The notes: a model not told the origin generated them from the letters alone. DNA of 64,000 nt from Sphingobacterium kitahiroshimense (GCF_025961315.1 NZ_JAOQNK010000001.1:5642001-5706000); one strand, 5' to 3'; positions 16,946 to 26,133 are shown, counted from the stretch's first letter. Made by a program: numbers and translations.

Positions 16946-17827
16946 TTAGAATTTGTAAGTAATACCAGCTCCTAGTATTTGTTTCACTTGTAGATCAGAT
17001 TTTTTGCCTACTTGAACTCCATTTTCTATTTTAGGAAGTTTGGTGTTATCATCATATATTAACTGTACACCTGCATTTACTGTAATCCATTTGTTAACCT
17101 TCATATTTAGATTGGCCGTATAGTCAATATCTACATTTTGTGGCTTCGCTAAATAGTTGGAATAAAGTTTTAGGATATTTTCAAAAGTAACATTCTCCAT
17201 AATTTGTGTTTTATAATAGGCATCAAATGAAGCACCAAATTCTACGCGTGTATTTTTTCCAGGATCCAGTCCATAATTTGGCGCTAGGCTATCATTCTTA
17301 ACAATAACAAAGCGAACGGCTGCGGGAGACAAGTTAAATTTTAAATTATCTGATTTTTTATAAGCTATACCGGGACCAAAGCTTAAATAGGCAGGAGCAA
17401 AGGCCTCTGATAGCAATTTTTTATTTGCGGATGTATAATCATAACCCTTGGCAAATTGGGTGTTAAAATTAAGAAAAAAGGTGTACAGCCAATGTTCTTT
17501 AGCTTGGTAACCCAATAAACTGTTTAAAGATAATCGGTCGTCATTTTTTCTCCAATCTGTTTCCTTTTGAAAAGTTTGACCATAAGCTGCAATTACTTTA
17601 TTATCCCAGGACCATTTTTCTTTTTTATAGTTGAAGTCATAATTTAAGATTATGTTGCCTGCGAAAGAATTGACTCCCCCGGCAGCCCAATTCGAGAATG
17701 AACTTTGGTTAATCAGAAATGTGTTCTCTCCATGTATGGTCCAATTCTTTGTCGAATCAACTTGTGCCTGACCTTTGTTAATTATTAGAAAGATGGCTGC
17801 AAACAATAAAAGTTTTATTTTATTCAT
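16946..17827 (-). CDS. DUF3078 outer-membrane-type protein
   Basis: This 293-residue protein starts with a signal peptide (MNKIKLLLFAAIFLIINKGQAQ, cleavage near 21). It continues with alternating aromatic beta-strand sequence and ends in a hydrophobic-aromatic tail (ITYKF), as in outer-membrane barrels. The phrase LINQSSFSNWAAGGVNSFAG near residue 38 is the hallmark of the DUF3078 family, which is common in Bacteroidota. Function is unknown. It stands alone, convergent with the DUF962-type gene across a shared terminator. Mature sequence is rich in Asn, Lys and Tyr, with no cysteine motif. Confidence 0.85.
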   Translation of the reverse strand: MNKIKLLLFAAIFLIINKGQAQVDSTKNWTIHGENTFLINQSSFSNWAAGGVNSFAGNIILNYDFNYKKEKWSWDNKVIAAYGQTFQKETDWRKNDDRLSLNSLLGYQAKEHWLYTFFLNFNTQFAKGYDYTSANKKLLSEAFAPAYLSFGPGIAYKKSDNLKFNLSPAAVRFVIVKNDSLAPNYGLDPGKNTRVEFGASFDAYYKTQIMENVTFENILKLYSNYLAKPQNVDIDYTANLNMKVNKWITVNAGVQLIYDDNTKLPKIENGVQVGKKSDLQVKQILGAGITYKF

Positions 17828-18323
17828 ATTTCATTTTTTTAAGTCTAAAAGCTTAAACACAAAGCCAACTTAGATTGTTTAGTTAAAGTCAATATTTTAT
17901 TATTAAACAATCAAAAAAACAACCTTTGTCTAGAAGAACACTGTTTTTTGCAAACAATATGATGTGTATTAAGAATCACTATTCTTAAAAAAGTAATTGC
18001 TCAGATCTAAATAGGAATTAGAAAAGGAGGTCATATGGAACTGTTTGTGATCAAGATGATTATTTGATTGTTGTGCTAGTTTTTTATTAGGGGAGAGGAT
18101 TTGGTCGTAATCCGATGTCTGAAAAATAGGATACAGATTGATGCATCATTTACTTGTGAGTCGATTTGGCAGCAGGTGTTAGGATTTCGATAGAAATAGG
18201 GTAGCTTTAACTGTTCCAAATCTAGCATATTAAACAAAGTTAATAGTTCGCTTGTTTAATAATTGGAACTTTTATTACAAAATAATCAAAAAATAAGTCA
18301 TTTTTGTAGAAAGAGAATGATTT
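17828..18323. other. Intergenic region between the DUF3078 gene and rlmH
   Basis: The flanking genes diverge. A perfect inverted repeat TTAAGAAT-cact-ATTCTTAA lies at 17969-17988. A 10-codon ORF with a strong AAAGGAGG sequence begins at 18034 but has no other support. No clear TAnnTTTG box for rlmH was found (CATTTTTG near 18300 is one base off). Confidence 0.45.
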
Positions 18324-18797
18324 ATGAAAATAACTTTGTTGTGCATTGGGAAGACAGATGATAAATATTTGATTGAAGGAATTGAAAAATACTTGAAACG
18401 ATTAAAGTTTTATATAACCTTCAATCTCGTAGTTATTCCAGATATCAAGAATAGTAAAAATCTAACGAACGAACAACAAAAGGAAAAGGAAGCACAACTT
18501 TTGCTGAAACATATTAATTCTTTGGATACTGTTGTTTTACTGGATGAGTTTGGGAAGGAGTATCGTTCTTTGGAATTTGCTTCTTATTTGGAAAAGAATA
18601 TGATTCAGAGTACGCAGCATCTTATCTTTGTTATAGGAGGGCCTTATGGTTTTGATGACCAGATTTATCAGCGTGCTAATCAGAAAATATCATTATCAAA
18701 GATGACATTTTCGCATCAGATGATTCGTTTGTTTTTTGTTGAGCAGACCTATCGCGCATTTTCAATTTTAAAAGGTGAGCCTTATCATCATGAATAA
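18324..18797 (+). CDS. rlmH: 23S rRNA (pseudouridine-1915 N3)-methyltransferase RlmH
   Basis: This 157-residue SPOUT methyltransferase modifies pseudouridine 1915 in helix 69 of 23S rRNA using SAM. The N-terminus MKITLLCIGKTDDKYL is typical. The knotted C-terminal half holds VVLLDEFGKEYRSLEFA, then LIFVIGGPYGFDDQIY with the SAM-binding GGPYG loop, then LSKMTFSHQMIRLFFVEQTY and the terminal YHHE. The length is exactly that of the family. The gene is followed after 48 bases by a 38-codon membrane peptide gene on the same strand. Confidence 0.97.
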   Translation: MKITLLCIGKTDDKYLIEGIEKYLKRLKFYITFNLVVIPDIKNSKNLTNEQQKEKEAQLLLKHINSLDTVVLLDEFGKEYRSLEFASYLEKNMIQSTQHLIFVIGGPYGFDDQIYQRANQKISLSKMTFSHQMIRLFFVEQTYRAFSILKGEPYHHE

Positions 18798-18845
18798 TTG
18801 TGGAATTAATATAATTTATGCATCAATTAAAGAAAGGAGTTACAT

Positions 18846-18962
18846 ATGTTACCAAGTAAAAGAGATTATCACTTTAAGAGCGATGATAATAATTCAGGAG
18901 TCACTAAGATTATTATTATTGTTTGTATTATCATTGTATTGCTTTTGGCTTATTTTGTCTAA
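18846..18962 (+). CDS. 38-residue single-span membrane peptide
   Basis: ATG at 18846 to TAA at 18960-18962 encodes a 38-residue protein. The first 21 residues are charged and hydrophilic (MLPSKRDYHFKSDDNNSG). The remainder is one membrane helix of Ile/Val/Leu (KIIIIVCIIIVLLLAYFV) ending at the stop. An A/G-rich AAAGAAAGGAG lies 5 to 15 bases before the ATG. The gene sits between rlmH and a good terminator, so it is probably in the rlmH transcript. The sharp split into a soluble part and one complete transmembrane helix ending at the stop argues against chance. I do not recognise a family. It may be a small regulator of a membrane complex, but nothing shows which. Confidence 0.6.
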   Translation: MLPSKRDYHFKSDDNNSGVTKIIIIVCIIIVLLLAYFV

Positions 18963-18987
18963 ACGATTTATAGCACGAACTTTTCAC

Positions 18988-19020
18988 AAGAGGTTCTATT
19001 CTTCGTTTAGAGCCTCTTTT
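18988..19020 (+). terminator. Terminator after rlmH and the small membrane peptide
   Basis: AAGAGGTTCT (18988-18997) pairs with AGAGCCTCTT (19009-19018), with one G-U pair, then T residues. Confidence 0.75.
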
Positions 19021-19347
19021 AGTTTTAGTGATTTGATTATAAATGCGTAGAGATCCTGCATAAAAGTATATATTTTCAATATAATTTTTGAAGCAATGTA
19101 AGTTCCTGCACTTAAGTGTCTGGACTTTTATTAAAACAAAATAGGCGATACCGGGAGTATCGCCATAAAATCACACTAACTATTAAAATACCTATAGAAC
19201 TAGGAATTTGCAAAATTCAGTATACCAAAGTTTTACTTTTTTAAATCTGGAATAGTCTTAACAAAATAACTTATTAGGTTCCTTCTATAAAAGGTAATTT
19301 TTTTATTGGTATACGTAAATTTAATGTTTTTTTTTATAAATACAAAT
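19021..19347. other. Intergenic region with one strong hairpin
   Basis: The stretch lies between two converging transcripts. At 19144-19164 GGCGATAC pairs with GTATCGCC around CGGGA, an 8-bp GC-rich hairpin. Read leftward it is followed by a T-rich run, so it may end the Nudix transcript 180 bases after the stop. Nothing else is evident. Confidence 0.5.
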
Positions 19348-19800
19348 TTATTTTATATCCTTATAAAAAATATTCCATGCCATTTGGTCGGTTTTGAATG
19401 TTAGATTAATTTCTTTCAAGTTTTCTATTTTTACCCATCTAAAAGATTGCGCTTTACCATCTTCATATTCCTGGCCTTCAAAGTCAAATTCTTTTTTTGT
19501 GGTTCGGATCTGAATGGGGGTGCTGTTTTTGATTAAATAATATATTGAAATAATCTGACTGTCATTAAAGCTTGATTTTTCATAAAAATCAGTTGTATAG
19601 ATGTGTGATAAGATTTCAATATCAAAGTTGCATTCTTCTTGATATTCTCTTTTTAGGGCATCAATAAGTCCTTCTCCGTATTCTAAACCACCTCCAGGAA
19701 ATTTGGTGAACGATACATTTTCAGTTTTCTCATCGCTGATGAGTACTTCATTATCATCATTAATCAAAATTCCATATACTCTTACATTAAAAGGAAACAT
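19348..19800 (-). CDS. Nudix hydrolase
   Basis: This 150-residue protein carries the Nudix box GGLEYGEGLIDALKREYQEE (about 37-56), matching GX5EX7REUXEE; the following Gly is replaced by Cys. The metal-binding REYQEE residues are intact. Such enzymes hydrolyse nucleoside diphosphates linked to another moiety; the substrate cannot be read from sequence. The N-terminus FNVRVYGILINDDNEVLIS is typical. It is the last of three leftward genes, 11 bases after the DUF1080 lipoprotein gene, so it is probably co-transcribed. A housekeeping (MutT-like) or sugar-nucleotide role is equally possible. Confidence 0.9.
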   Translation of the reverse strand: MFPFNVRVYGILINDDNEVLISDEKTENVSFTKFPGGGLEYGEGLIDALKREYQEECNFDIEILSHIYTTDFYEKSSFNDSQIISIYYLIKNSTPIQIRTTKKEFDFEGQEYEDGKAQSFRWVKIENLKEINLTFKTDQMAWNIFYKDIK

Positions 19801-19811
19801 GTGCTATTATT

Positions 19812-20615
19812 TTATTTTTTTGATAAATCTTTAAGATAAATATTTTTGAATTCCACAGGCTGACCTTCACTTTGCAAGGCTATAAATCCTTGTTTTAGCT
19901 TTTTGCCATCAATTTTTATTCTTGGGTCATACCTATTTGCCACTCCGCCACCTATCGTTGGCTGGCTATATTGAAGGACAGTATCCCCATTAATGATATG
20001 TGTTATCAATGAATCACCATGTACAATTAATTCTGCTTTGACCCATTGATCTCCATCATATGTTTTAGAGGTTGATTCTAGACAATGTGATTCCAATTTT
20101 TTTCCTTTATAGACGATATCTGTTCCTGGAGAACACATATTGCCGGTTGGTCTCGGGTTTCCATCGCTTAACCCTCCTAAAAATTGCATTTCAACTGAGA
20201 TTGGCCAATCCTGCTCTTTAGGCATCGTTCTTGGATCTTGTGAATGAAACATCAGTCCGCTGTTCCGTAAGGTATAGGATGGTGCACCCTTTTGTAAATC
20301 TCCATAGAATCGATATTCTAGCTTAACGTGATAATCTGAATAGGGCGTTTTATAATAAAGATGTCCATATTGCTCATTAAAATCACCATAGCCATCGTAA
20401 TTGACTTGTATTACACCGTCTTTTACGCGGAAGGTATTGGCAAAGTTTACATCTACATCATGATGGTGTATTTTCACAATCCAATTATCAAGATTTCTTC
20501 CGTTGAACAGACTGATCCACTCGTTTTTATTTTGATTTTTTGAATGATGCTGTGTAGCACAGGCAGCAGACAATGCTAATAAGCCGATCGGCAATATATA
20601 TTTGAGGTTCATCAT
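19812..20615 (-). CDS. DUF1080 (3-keto-disaccharide hydrolase fold) lipoprotein
   Basis: This 267-residue protein has a lipoprotein signal (LLALSAACA, with lipid-anchored Cys at about 19). A DUF1080 domain follows with ISLFNGRNLDNWIV at about 35-48. Later signature pieces are DYHVKLEYRF, SGLMFHSQDPRTMPKEQDWP and a C-terminal FIALQSEGQPVEFKNIYLK. The fold is a concanavalin-like lectin/glucanase sandwich. Members act on or bind sugars, and some are 3-keto-glucoside hydrolases. The mature protein should be anchored in the envelope. Its start overlaps the stop of the upstream unknown gene by one base (TAATG), so the two are translationally coupled. Confidence 0.88.
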   Translation of the reverse strand: MMNLKYILPIGLLALSAACATQHHSKNQNKNEWISLFNGRNLDNWIVKIHHHDVDVNFANTFRVKDGVIQVNYDGYGDFNEQYGHLYYKTPYSDYHVKLEYRFYGDLQKGAPSYTLRNSGLMFHSQDPRTMPKEQDWPISVEMQFLGGLSDGNPRPTGNMCSPGTDIVYKGKKLESHCLESTSKTYDGDQWVKAELIVHGDSLITHIINGDTVLQYSQPTIGGGVANRYDPRIKIDGKKLKQGFIALQSEGQPVEFKNIYLKDLSKK

Positions 20616-21361
20616 TATAAAGGCATAAAACCATTTTCAACTGTTTGCTCGTCTATACCCATATAGGAATAATGCCTCGGTAAAAACCAAGATATAGATG
20701 CCATAATTTGTTTAAAATCTTGCTCAGTCTGAAACATAGCTGGTGTAATATTAAAAACTAAATCCTGACTTACCAAAGTTTCATCATCATAATTTCTTGC
20801 TATCAACATAATTTTGGGTTCTTTGATCCCCATGTTTACTAAGTATTCTCTCAAATTATGGCGTAAGTCTTTTGGTAGAATTGTTTCTGAAGGTTGTCCC
20901 ACTAAGATTTTTTCATCTTTATCAATGTGAGCCTCTTCCGTTTTTTTTGAAAAAATAGACTCATCAGAATAGAATTCATTATTTAAGGAATAGTTGACTA
21001 GGTCACCATATGAGAAGATCCAGTCTGGTTGCTCTTGATGCGTATTAATAGCAAGCCCCATACCTTTTTTGAGAAGGAATGATTTCAATTTATGTTTGAT
21101 CACAAAAGCTTGAAAATTTTGATCTTTCGGTGCATTTTCTAATTGAAAATAAGGATATCCATCAGGACCTATGATTAGTTCTGATGCTGCCAGCTGGAAG
21201 GTTGACTCACCTATGTTGTCTAAAAATTCTGCTACCCATTTTTCATCACGTTCTTTAAACGGAATCTCCAGTAAAGAATTAATATTGATAGTTTTTGAAA
21301 GATCCCCTAGCAGATTTTCATTTGAGTTTTCACTGTCGTTAAATAAATGTACCGTACTCAT
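20615..21361 (-). CDS. Unknown cytoplasmic protein, 248 residues
   Basis: No family is recognised. The protein has no signal peptide or membrane helix and is acidic (MSTVHLFNDSENSNENLLGDL at the start). A central part, ELIIGPDGYPYFQLENAPKD, resembles a globular beta-sheet domain. A later charged linker precedes LPKDLRHNLREYLVNMGIKE. Regular alternation of helix and strand suggests a folded domain of unknown type. It is the first gene of a three-gene leftward set ending in the Nudix hydrolase and overlaps the DUF1080 gene by one base. The set lies 85 bases after the helicase start on the same strand side, with no obvious promoter box. Confidence 0.75.
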   Translation of the reverse strand: MSTVHLFNDSENSNENLLGDLSKTININSLLEIPFKERDEKWVAEFLDNIGESTFQLAASELIIGPDGYPYFQLENAPKDQNFQAFVIKHKLKSFLLKKGMGLAINTHQEQPDWIFSYGDLVNYSLNNEFYSDESIFSKKTEEAHIDKDEKILVGQPSETILPKDLRHNLREYLVNMGIKEPKIMLIARNYDDETLVSQDLVFNITPAMFQTEQDFKQIMASISWFLPRHYSYMGIDEQTVENGFMPL

Positions 21362-21446
21362 ATTAAATTTCGATCATTATGATAATTAGTAAAAATAGAC
21401 ATTTTATTAGGAATGGGATATAAGGATGTGCAACAATTTCGATTCC

Positions 21447-22625
21447 TTATTTTTTTTTCTTCTTAGCTGTTTTGACTTGACTTGTGGAAATCATTTGTTC
21501 CCAGGTTAATATATAAGGGTGCTGGTCGTTTATTTTTATTTGTCTATTTAATGATAATTGTAATTGGATCCACTTGTTATTGTCTTGTGCGTCGCAAAAG
21601 GTATAAGCTTTACCTGTTGTCATACTTCTTCCTGTTCTCCCAATTCTATGCGTGTATAAGGAATCACTATCCGGGACTTCGTAATTTATTACTATGGGAA
21701 GGTTTTCGATATCTACTCCTCTAGCAAGTAGGTCTGTGGCAACAAGTATCTGAGTTTCTTTTGCTTTAAAAGCCGTTAATAGTTGCGTTCTATTTTTCTG
21801 CGCTTTATCTGCGTAAAGCCCTTCGGCGACAATTCCTTCTTTTTTTAAATCCGCTACGATACGATCTACTGCATGTGTTGTTCTGCTAAAGATCAGTATC
21901 TGTTCTTCCGGGTTTAACTCGATTAAGTACTTGATCAGTTTTTTTTTATTGGTTCTGTCTACATAAAATACACTTTCTTCGATCGTGCATTTCTTCACTT
22001 CCTTTTCTATTTCAATTTTAATTGGATTTTTCAACGTTTTATTCACAAGTTTCAAAATATCTTTAGGAAGTGTAGCTGAAAAGTAAAGGCTTTGTTTTTT
22101 ATTTGGTAAATGCTTTAAAATTTGATTTACTTCTTTAATAAAACCTAGTTGTAATAACTGATCAAACTCATCTATAACCAGCGTTTTAATAGTATTACAT
22201 GTAATTTTCCCTTGGTCAATAAGATCTAAGATACGGCCAGGGGTCGCTATAAGTATAGTAGGACTTTGCAATAGTCCTGCTAGCTGCATATCATAAGCCT
22301 GTCCTCCAACAAGTGTGATGGTTGTAACGGGGTAGCTTTGAATGAGCTTATTTATACGACTTTGTGTTTGCAACGCTAATTCTCTTGTAGGATTTAATAT
22401 AAGTGTCTGCTCCTGTAATGTAATTTCTTGTGTGAAATAGCGATGTAAGATGGGTATTGTAAACGCTTCGGTTTTTCCTGTTCCTGTAGGAGCAATCGCA
22501 ATAAGATCTTTTTTATTTAGTATATGAGGAATCACAAGTTCTTGAACGGATGTGAGGATTGTGAATCCTGATTGCTCTAAGATGGATAAAAGACTTGAAT
22601 GAATATTAAGATCTTGAAATTTCAA
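21447..22625 (-). CDS. DEAD-box ATP-dependent RNA helicase
   Basis: This 392-residue minimal helicase core has the ordered motifs. The Q motif region is followed by motif I (APTGTGKTEA, about 42), motif Ia (PTRELALQ), and motif II as DEFD rather than DEAD (about 151). Motif III is SAT and motif VI is HRIGRTGR (about 340). The C-terminus is a short lysine tail. It unwinds RNA duplexes with ATP, probably in ribosome assembly or mRNA turnover. It is transcribed alone, with a -7 box 22 bases upstream. The DEFD variant keeps the two catalytic acidic residues. Confidence 0.94.
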   Translation of the reverse strand: MKFQDLNIHSSLLSILEQSGFTILTSVQELVIPHILNKKDLIAIAPTGTGKTEAFTIPILHRYFTQEITLQEQTLILNPTRELALQTQSRINKLIQSYPVTTITLVGGQAYDMQLAGLLQSPTILIATPGRILDLIDQGKITCNTIKTLVIDEFDQLLQLGFIKEVNQILKHLPNKKQSLYFSATLPKDILKLVNKTLKNPIKIEIEKEVKKCTIEESVFYVDRTNKKKLIKYLIELNPEEQILIFSRTTHAVDRIVADLKKEGIVAEGLYADKAQKNRTQLLTAFKAKETQILVATDLLARGVDIENLPIVINYEVPDSDSLYTHRIGRTGRSMTTGKAYTFCDAQDNNKWIQLQLSLNRQIKINDQHPYILTWEQMISTSQVKTAKKKKK

Positions 22626-22646
22626 AGTTTTGATGTTTTATTTTAC

Positions 22647-22654
22647 CAAAGATA
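22647..22654 (-). promoter_or_regulatory. -7 box of the DEAD-box helicase gene
   Basis: The minus strand reads TATCTTTG, an exact TAnnTTTG match, 22 bases before the ATG at 22625. Confidence 0.5.
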
Positions 22655-22809
22655 AGATTTAGTGACTAAATTGATAATATTCTTTAGTAGAGTAGCTATA
22701 AGCTAATTGTAAGTGCTAATTCCGTTAAGCAATTATTTATATTGTTTAAATAGCTATCTCCAATTATTTATTAATGTTAATAATGATTATTTTAGAATAT
22801 TATTTTTAT

Positions 22810-22817
22810 TAAATTTG
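22810..22817 (+). promoter_or_regulatory. -7 box of the E1 dehydrogenase gene
   Basis: TAAATTTG matches TAnnTTTG, 21 bases before the ATG at 22838. Confidence 0.5.
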
Positions 22818-22837
22818 TTGGAAACTGAAAATATAAT

Positions 22838-25252
22838 ATGTTGGAAACCACATTAGACCAAGGCAGTGATTTAAATTCAAAATTAAGTTTTGATGACTTT
22901 AGAAAGATCATTGTTGAAGATTATAGGGTTGCAGTAGAGAGCAGATATGTTAGTCTATTGGGACGTAAGGAAGTCTTAACAGGAAAAGCAAAATTTGGAA
23001 TTTTTGGAGATGGGAAGGAACTGGCGCAGATTGCAGTGTCTAAAGTATTTCAAAAGGGTGATTGGCGTTCCGGATATTATAGGGACCAAACCTTGGCCTT
23101 TGCAAGTGGAATGACCTCAATTTATCATTTTTTTTCGCAATTATATGCTCATCCTGATGTTGAGTATGATCCTTCTTCTGCGGGGCGTCAAATGAATTGT
23201 CATTTTTCAGTCCGTGTTATTGATGAGGAAGGTAATTGGTTGGACCAAACGAAGCAAAAGAATACTTTCTCAGATATTTCGACTACTGGCGGGCAAATGG
23301 CTCGTATCTTAGGTCTTGGCCTAGCTTCAAAACTGTATCGTGAGAATCCGAATTTATCTTATTTAAAGTATTTTTCTAATGGGGGTAATGAGGTTGTCTT
23401 TTGTTCTGTAGGTAATGCGTCAACTTCAGAGGGAGTATTTTTCGAAGTTGTCAATGCTGTAGGTGTTAAACAGATTCCTGTTGTTATTTCGATATGGGAT
23501 GACGGTTATGGAATCTCGGTTCCGAATGAGGTGCAAACGACTAAAGGGGATATCTCCGAAGTTTTGAAAGGATTTCAGAAGGAAGATGGATCTAACGGTT
23601 TTGAGATATTTAAAGTAAAAGGCTGGGATTACCCAGGACTTTGTCAGGCTTATGAGCGAGCTGCAAAATATGCTAGGGAGCACCATACGCCTTGTATTGT
23701 TCATGTTATCGAGTTGACTCAACCACAGGGGCATTCTTCTTCTGGTTCTCATGAACGTTATAAGTCGAAAGAGCGTTTAAACTGGGAGCTTGAGCATGAT
23801 TGTATTGCTAAAATGCATCAATGGTTGATTGATTCGGATATTGCAACTGCTGAGCAGTTGAATTTAATTGACGAAGAAGCGAAGGATTTCGTGAGGAAGG
23901 AGCAGAGACGTGCCTGGTCTGATTATAATAAAGCTTTAGCTGTTGATGCTTCACAGGCTATTGGACTTTTAAGTCAAATTGATGACGAACTGGTCGAATT
24001 ACCTTTAAAACAATTGCAATCTTTAACTGAACCTTCTTTGAAGGAGGTTTATAGTACTGTCCGCAAGGTCATTCGTGAACTGAAAGGGAAGGATATTGAA
24101 GGTAAAGGTGCTTTATTGGCTTGGTATAAACTTCAACAAGGGGTAAATGAATCCCGATATAATTCGAAATTATTTACCACAGGAGTTGATGGTCCGGAAA
24201 ATATCCAAGTTATCGACCCTCAATATTCTGATGATACTAAATTTATTGACGGCCGGGAAGTTCTTAACTTATGCTTCGAAGAGAATTTCCGTCGAGATGA
24301 GCGCTTGTTAGCATTTGGTGAGGATGTTGGTAAAATTGGTGATGTAAATCAAGGGTTTGCTGGTCTACAAGAGAAGTTTGGAGAACATAGAGTATTTGAT
24401 ACTGGAATTAGAGAGAATTCTATTATAGGGAAAGGAATTGGATTGGCTATTAGGGGACTTAAGCCTATTGCTGAAATTCAATATTTAGATTATCTTCTTT
24501 ATGGTATTACGGTGGCGAGTGATGATTTGGCGAGTTTGAGTTATCGTACGTTTGGGGGACAGAAAGCGCCTGTTATTATTCGTACTCGTGGTCATCGTTT
24601 AGAGGGTATCTGGCATTCGGGTTCCCCAATGTCTATGATTTTGGGGACTTTAAGGGGGCTGCATATTTGTGTTCCTCGTAATATGACTCAAGCTGCTGGA
24701 ATGTATAATACTTTGTTTAGATCCGATGAGCCTGCTCTTGTGATCGAGTGTTTAAATGGTTATCGTTTAAAAGAACGTTTACCAGATAATATTGGTGACT
24801 TTACGATCCCGATTGGTTATGCTGAGTGCATTAGAGTAGGTGCTGATATTACTGTTGTTTCATATGGTTCTACTTTACGTGTGGTCGAAGAGGCTGCGAT
24901 GGAACTGGATCGATTGGGCATCAGTGTTGAAATTATTGATGCTCAAACTTTACAGCCTTTTGATAAAGCTCATTTATGTGCTGAATCGTTAAAAAAGACG
25001 AATAAACTATTGGTTGTGGATGAGGATGTCCCTGGTGGTGCATCGGCATTTATTATGCAGCAAATATTGGAGGATCAAAATGGTTATTATTTATTAGATA
25101 GCCAGCCTAGAACGTTGAGTGCTAAAGCACATAGGCCTCCTTATGGCTCTGATGGGGATTATTTCACAAAACCTTCGAGCGATGATATTGTGGAAACTGT
25201 CTTTGAAATGATGAACGAAGGTAATCCGGATAAATATCCCTCACTATTTTAG
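22838..25252 (+). CDS. Fused alpha/beta 2-oxoacid dehydrogenase E1 component (branched-chain type)
   Basis: This 804-residue protein joins both E1 chains. The alpha part (about 1-400) carries the thiamin diphosphate region, VGNASTSEGVFFEVVNAVGV followed by WDDGYGIS. The beta part starts near 465 (FIDGREVLNLCFEENFRRDE). It contains LLAFGEDVGKIGDVNQGF and the C-terminal transketolase-type domain (ADITVVSYGSTLRVVEEAA). E1 decarboxylates a 2-oxoacid and passes the acyl group to lipoyl E2. Fusions of this layout are common in Bacteroidota and are usually assigned to branched-chain 2-oxoacids; the substrate is inference. E2 and E3 genes are not in the window. The last codons form half of a hairpin whose other half follows the stop. 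Confidence 0.92.
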   Translation: MLETTLDQGSDLNSKLSFDDFRKIIVEDYRVAVESRYVSLLGRKEVLTGKAKFGIFGDGKELAQIAVSKVFQKGDWRSGYYRDQTLAFASGMTSIYHFFSQLYAHPDVEYDPSSAGRQMNCHFSVRVIDEEGNWLDQTKQKNTFSDISTTGGQMARILGLGLASKLYRENPNLSYLKYFSNGGNEVVFCSVGNASTSEGVFFEVVNAVGVKQIPVVISIWDDGYGISVPNEVQTTKGDISEVLKGFQKEDGSNGFEIFKVKGWDYPGLCQAYERAAKYAREHHTPCIVHVIELTQPQGHSSSGSHERYKSKERLNWELEHDCIAKMHQWLIDSDIATAEQLNLIDEEAKDFVRKEQRRAWSDYNKALAVDASQAIGLLSQIDDELVELPLKQLQSLTEPSLKEVYSTVRKVIRELKGKDIEGKGALLAWYKLQQGVNESRYNSKLFTTGVDGPENIQVIDPQYSDDTKFIDGREVLNLCFEENFRRDERLLAFGEDVGKIGDVNQGFAGLQEKFGEHRVFDTGIRENSIIGKGIGLAIRGLKPIAEIQYLDYLLYGITVASDDLASLSYRTFGGQKAPVIIRTRGHRLEGIWHSGSPMSMILGTLRGLHICVPRNMTQAAGMYNTLFRSDEPALVIECLNGYRLKERLPDNIGDFTIPIGYAECIRVGADITVVSYGSTLRVVEEAAMELDRLGISVEIIDAQTLQPFDKAHLCAESLKKTNKLLVVDEDVPGGASAFIMQQILEDQNGYYLLDSQPRTLSAKAHRPPYGSDGDYFTKPSSDDIVETVFEMMNEGNPDKYPSLF

Positions 25253-25265
25253 TCAGTGAGGGATA
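25235..25265. terminator. Hairpin spanning the E1 stop codon
   Basis: TATCCCTCACT (25235-25245) pairs with AGTGAGGGATA (25255-25265), and the E1 stop codon lies in the loop. It separates the converging E1 and ROK genes, but no long T-run follows, so termination may be partial. Confidence 0.5.
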
Positions 25266-25272
25266 GATACTT

Positions 25273-26133
25273 TTATGAGAATTGAGCGGCAGCACCAATA
25301 ATTGCCGCCTCTTCTCCTAGAATTGCAGTTTTTATATTATATGCTTCTACTTGATTTTTCTTTTGACCCAATAGTATAGGTAGTGCTTTTGCAATATTTC
25401 CTCCGATTACAAAGTCTATACAATTGTATTTTTTACTGAAGAAATCAAGAAAATCCAATAAATGGATGCTATATTCCTCACATAATATGCTAAAGGCAGG
25501 GTTTTGTTGATGCTCATTGATAATTTGTTTAAGTCCCGTTACTTCAATATCTGTAAGTTCCTTAAACCGTTTTATAAACCATCTGGTTACTAAAAACTCT
25601 TCAAAAATTAAATTTTTATATGGTGTGTTCCAAAGATCGGCATCGAAAGATTTTTCTCCTTTGTTCCAGACTGCTGAACCGAGACCTGTACCTAAAGTGA
25701 TTCCTAAAATTCTTTCTTTTGTATTCAGGTGTTGAGCAAAAACCTCTCCTTGCAAAAAAGCCGCGGCATCGTTAATGAAATGAATATTTTGTTCTGGAAT
25801 TCCTATTAATGTTGCCAACGGGGTTTTGACATTCATTTTATATAGGTCATCGTATTTGCTTTGTCCAGTCATCATAGACACACCATTTTCATAATCGAAA
25901 GGGCCAGGCATTGCTATTCCAATGTGTTTTACCATAGATCCAGCAGCTTCTACGCAACTGTTAATTGTGTTTGCCCAAGTAAGGAAAATCGATTTAGCAT
26001 TTTCTTGCGAAAAAACGTGGTTTCTCACCACGTTATTCGGAATAATTTTCCAATCTAATTTATTTACTATAGCGGCGCTAATATGTGTGCCGCCGATATC
26101 CACTCCTAAAATGAATTCACTTTTATCTGACAT
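25273..26133 (-). CDS. ROK-family sugar kinase
   Basis: This 286-residue protein has the ROK/ASKHA phosphate-binding start DIGGTHISAAIVN (about 11-23). It also has HIGIAMPGPFDYENGVSMM with the sugar-binding region, INDAAAFLQGE with the catalytic Asp (about 121), and GITLGTGLGSAVWNKG. The CXCGXXGC zinc motif of many ROK repressors is absent, as is any HTH domain. It is therefore a kinase, not a regulator. It probably phosphorylates glucose or an amino sugar; the substrate is not readable. The gene overlaps the end of aroC by 11 bases and is likely in the same transcript, although the functions are unrelated. Confidence 0.88.
   Translation of the reverse strand: MSDKSEFILGVDIGGTHISAAIVNKLDWKIIPNNVVRNHVFSQENAKSIFLTWANTINSCVEAAGSMVKHIGIAMPGPFDYENGVSMMTGQSKYDDLYKMNVKTPLATLIGIPEQNIHFINDAAAFLQGEVFAQHLNTKERILGITLGTGLGSAVWNKGEKSFDADLWNTPYKNLIFEEFLVTRWFIKRFKELTDIEVTGLKQIINEHQQNPAFSILCEEYSIHLLDFLDFFSKKYNCIDFVIGGNIAKALPILLGQKKNQVEAYNIKTAILGEEAAIIGAAAQFS

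Noticed and set aside
18034..18066. 10-codon ORF with a strong AAAGGAGG ribosome-binding sequence
   Set aside because: Shine-Dalgarno sequences are little used in this phylum. The peptide has no special composition, and no promoter or terminator frames it.
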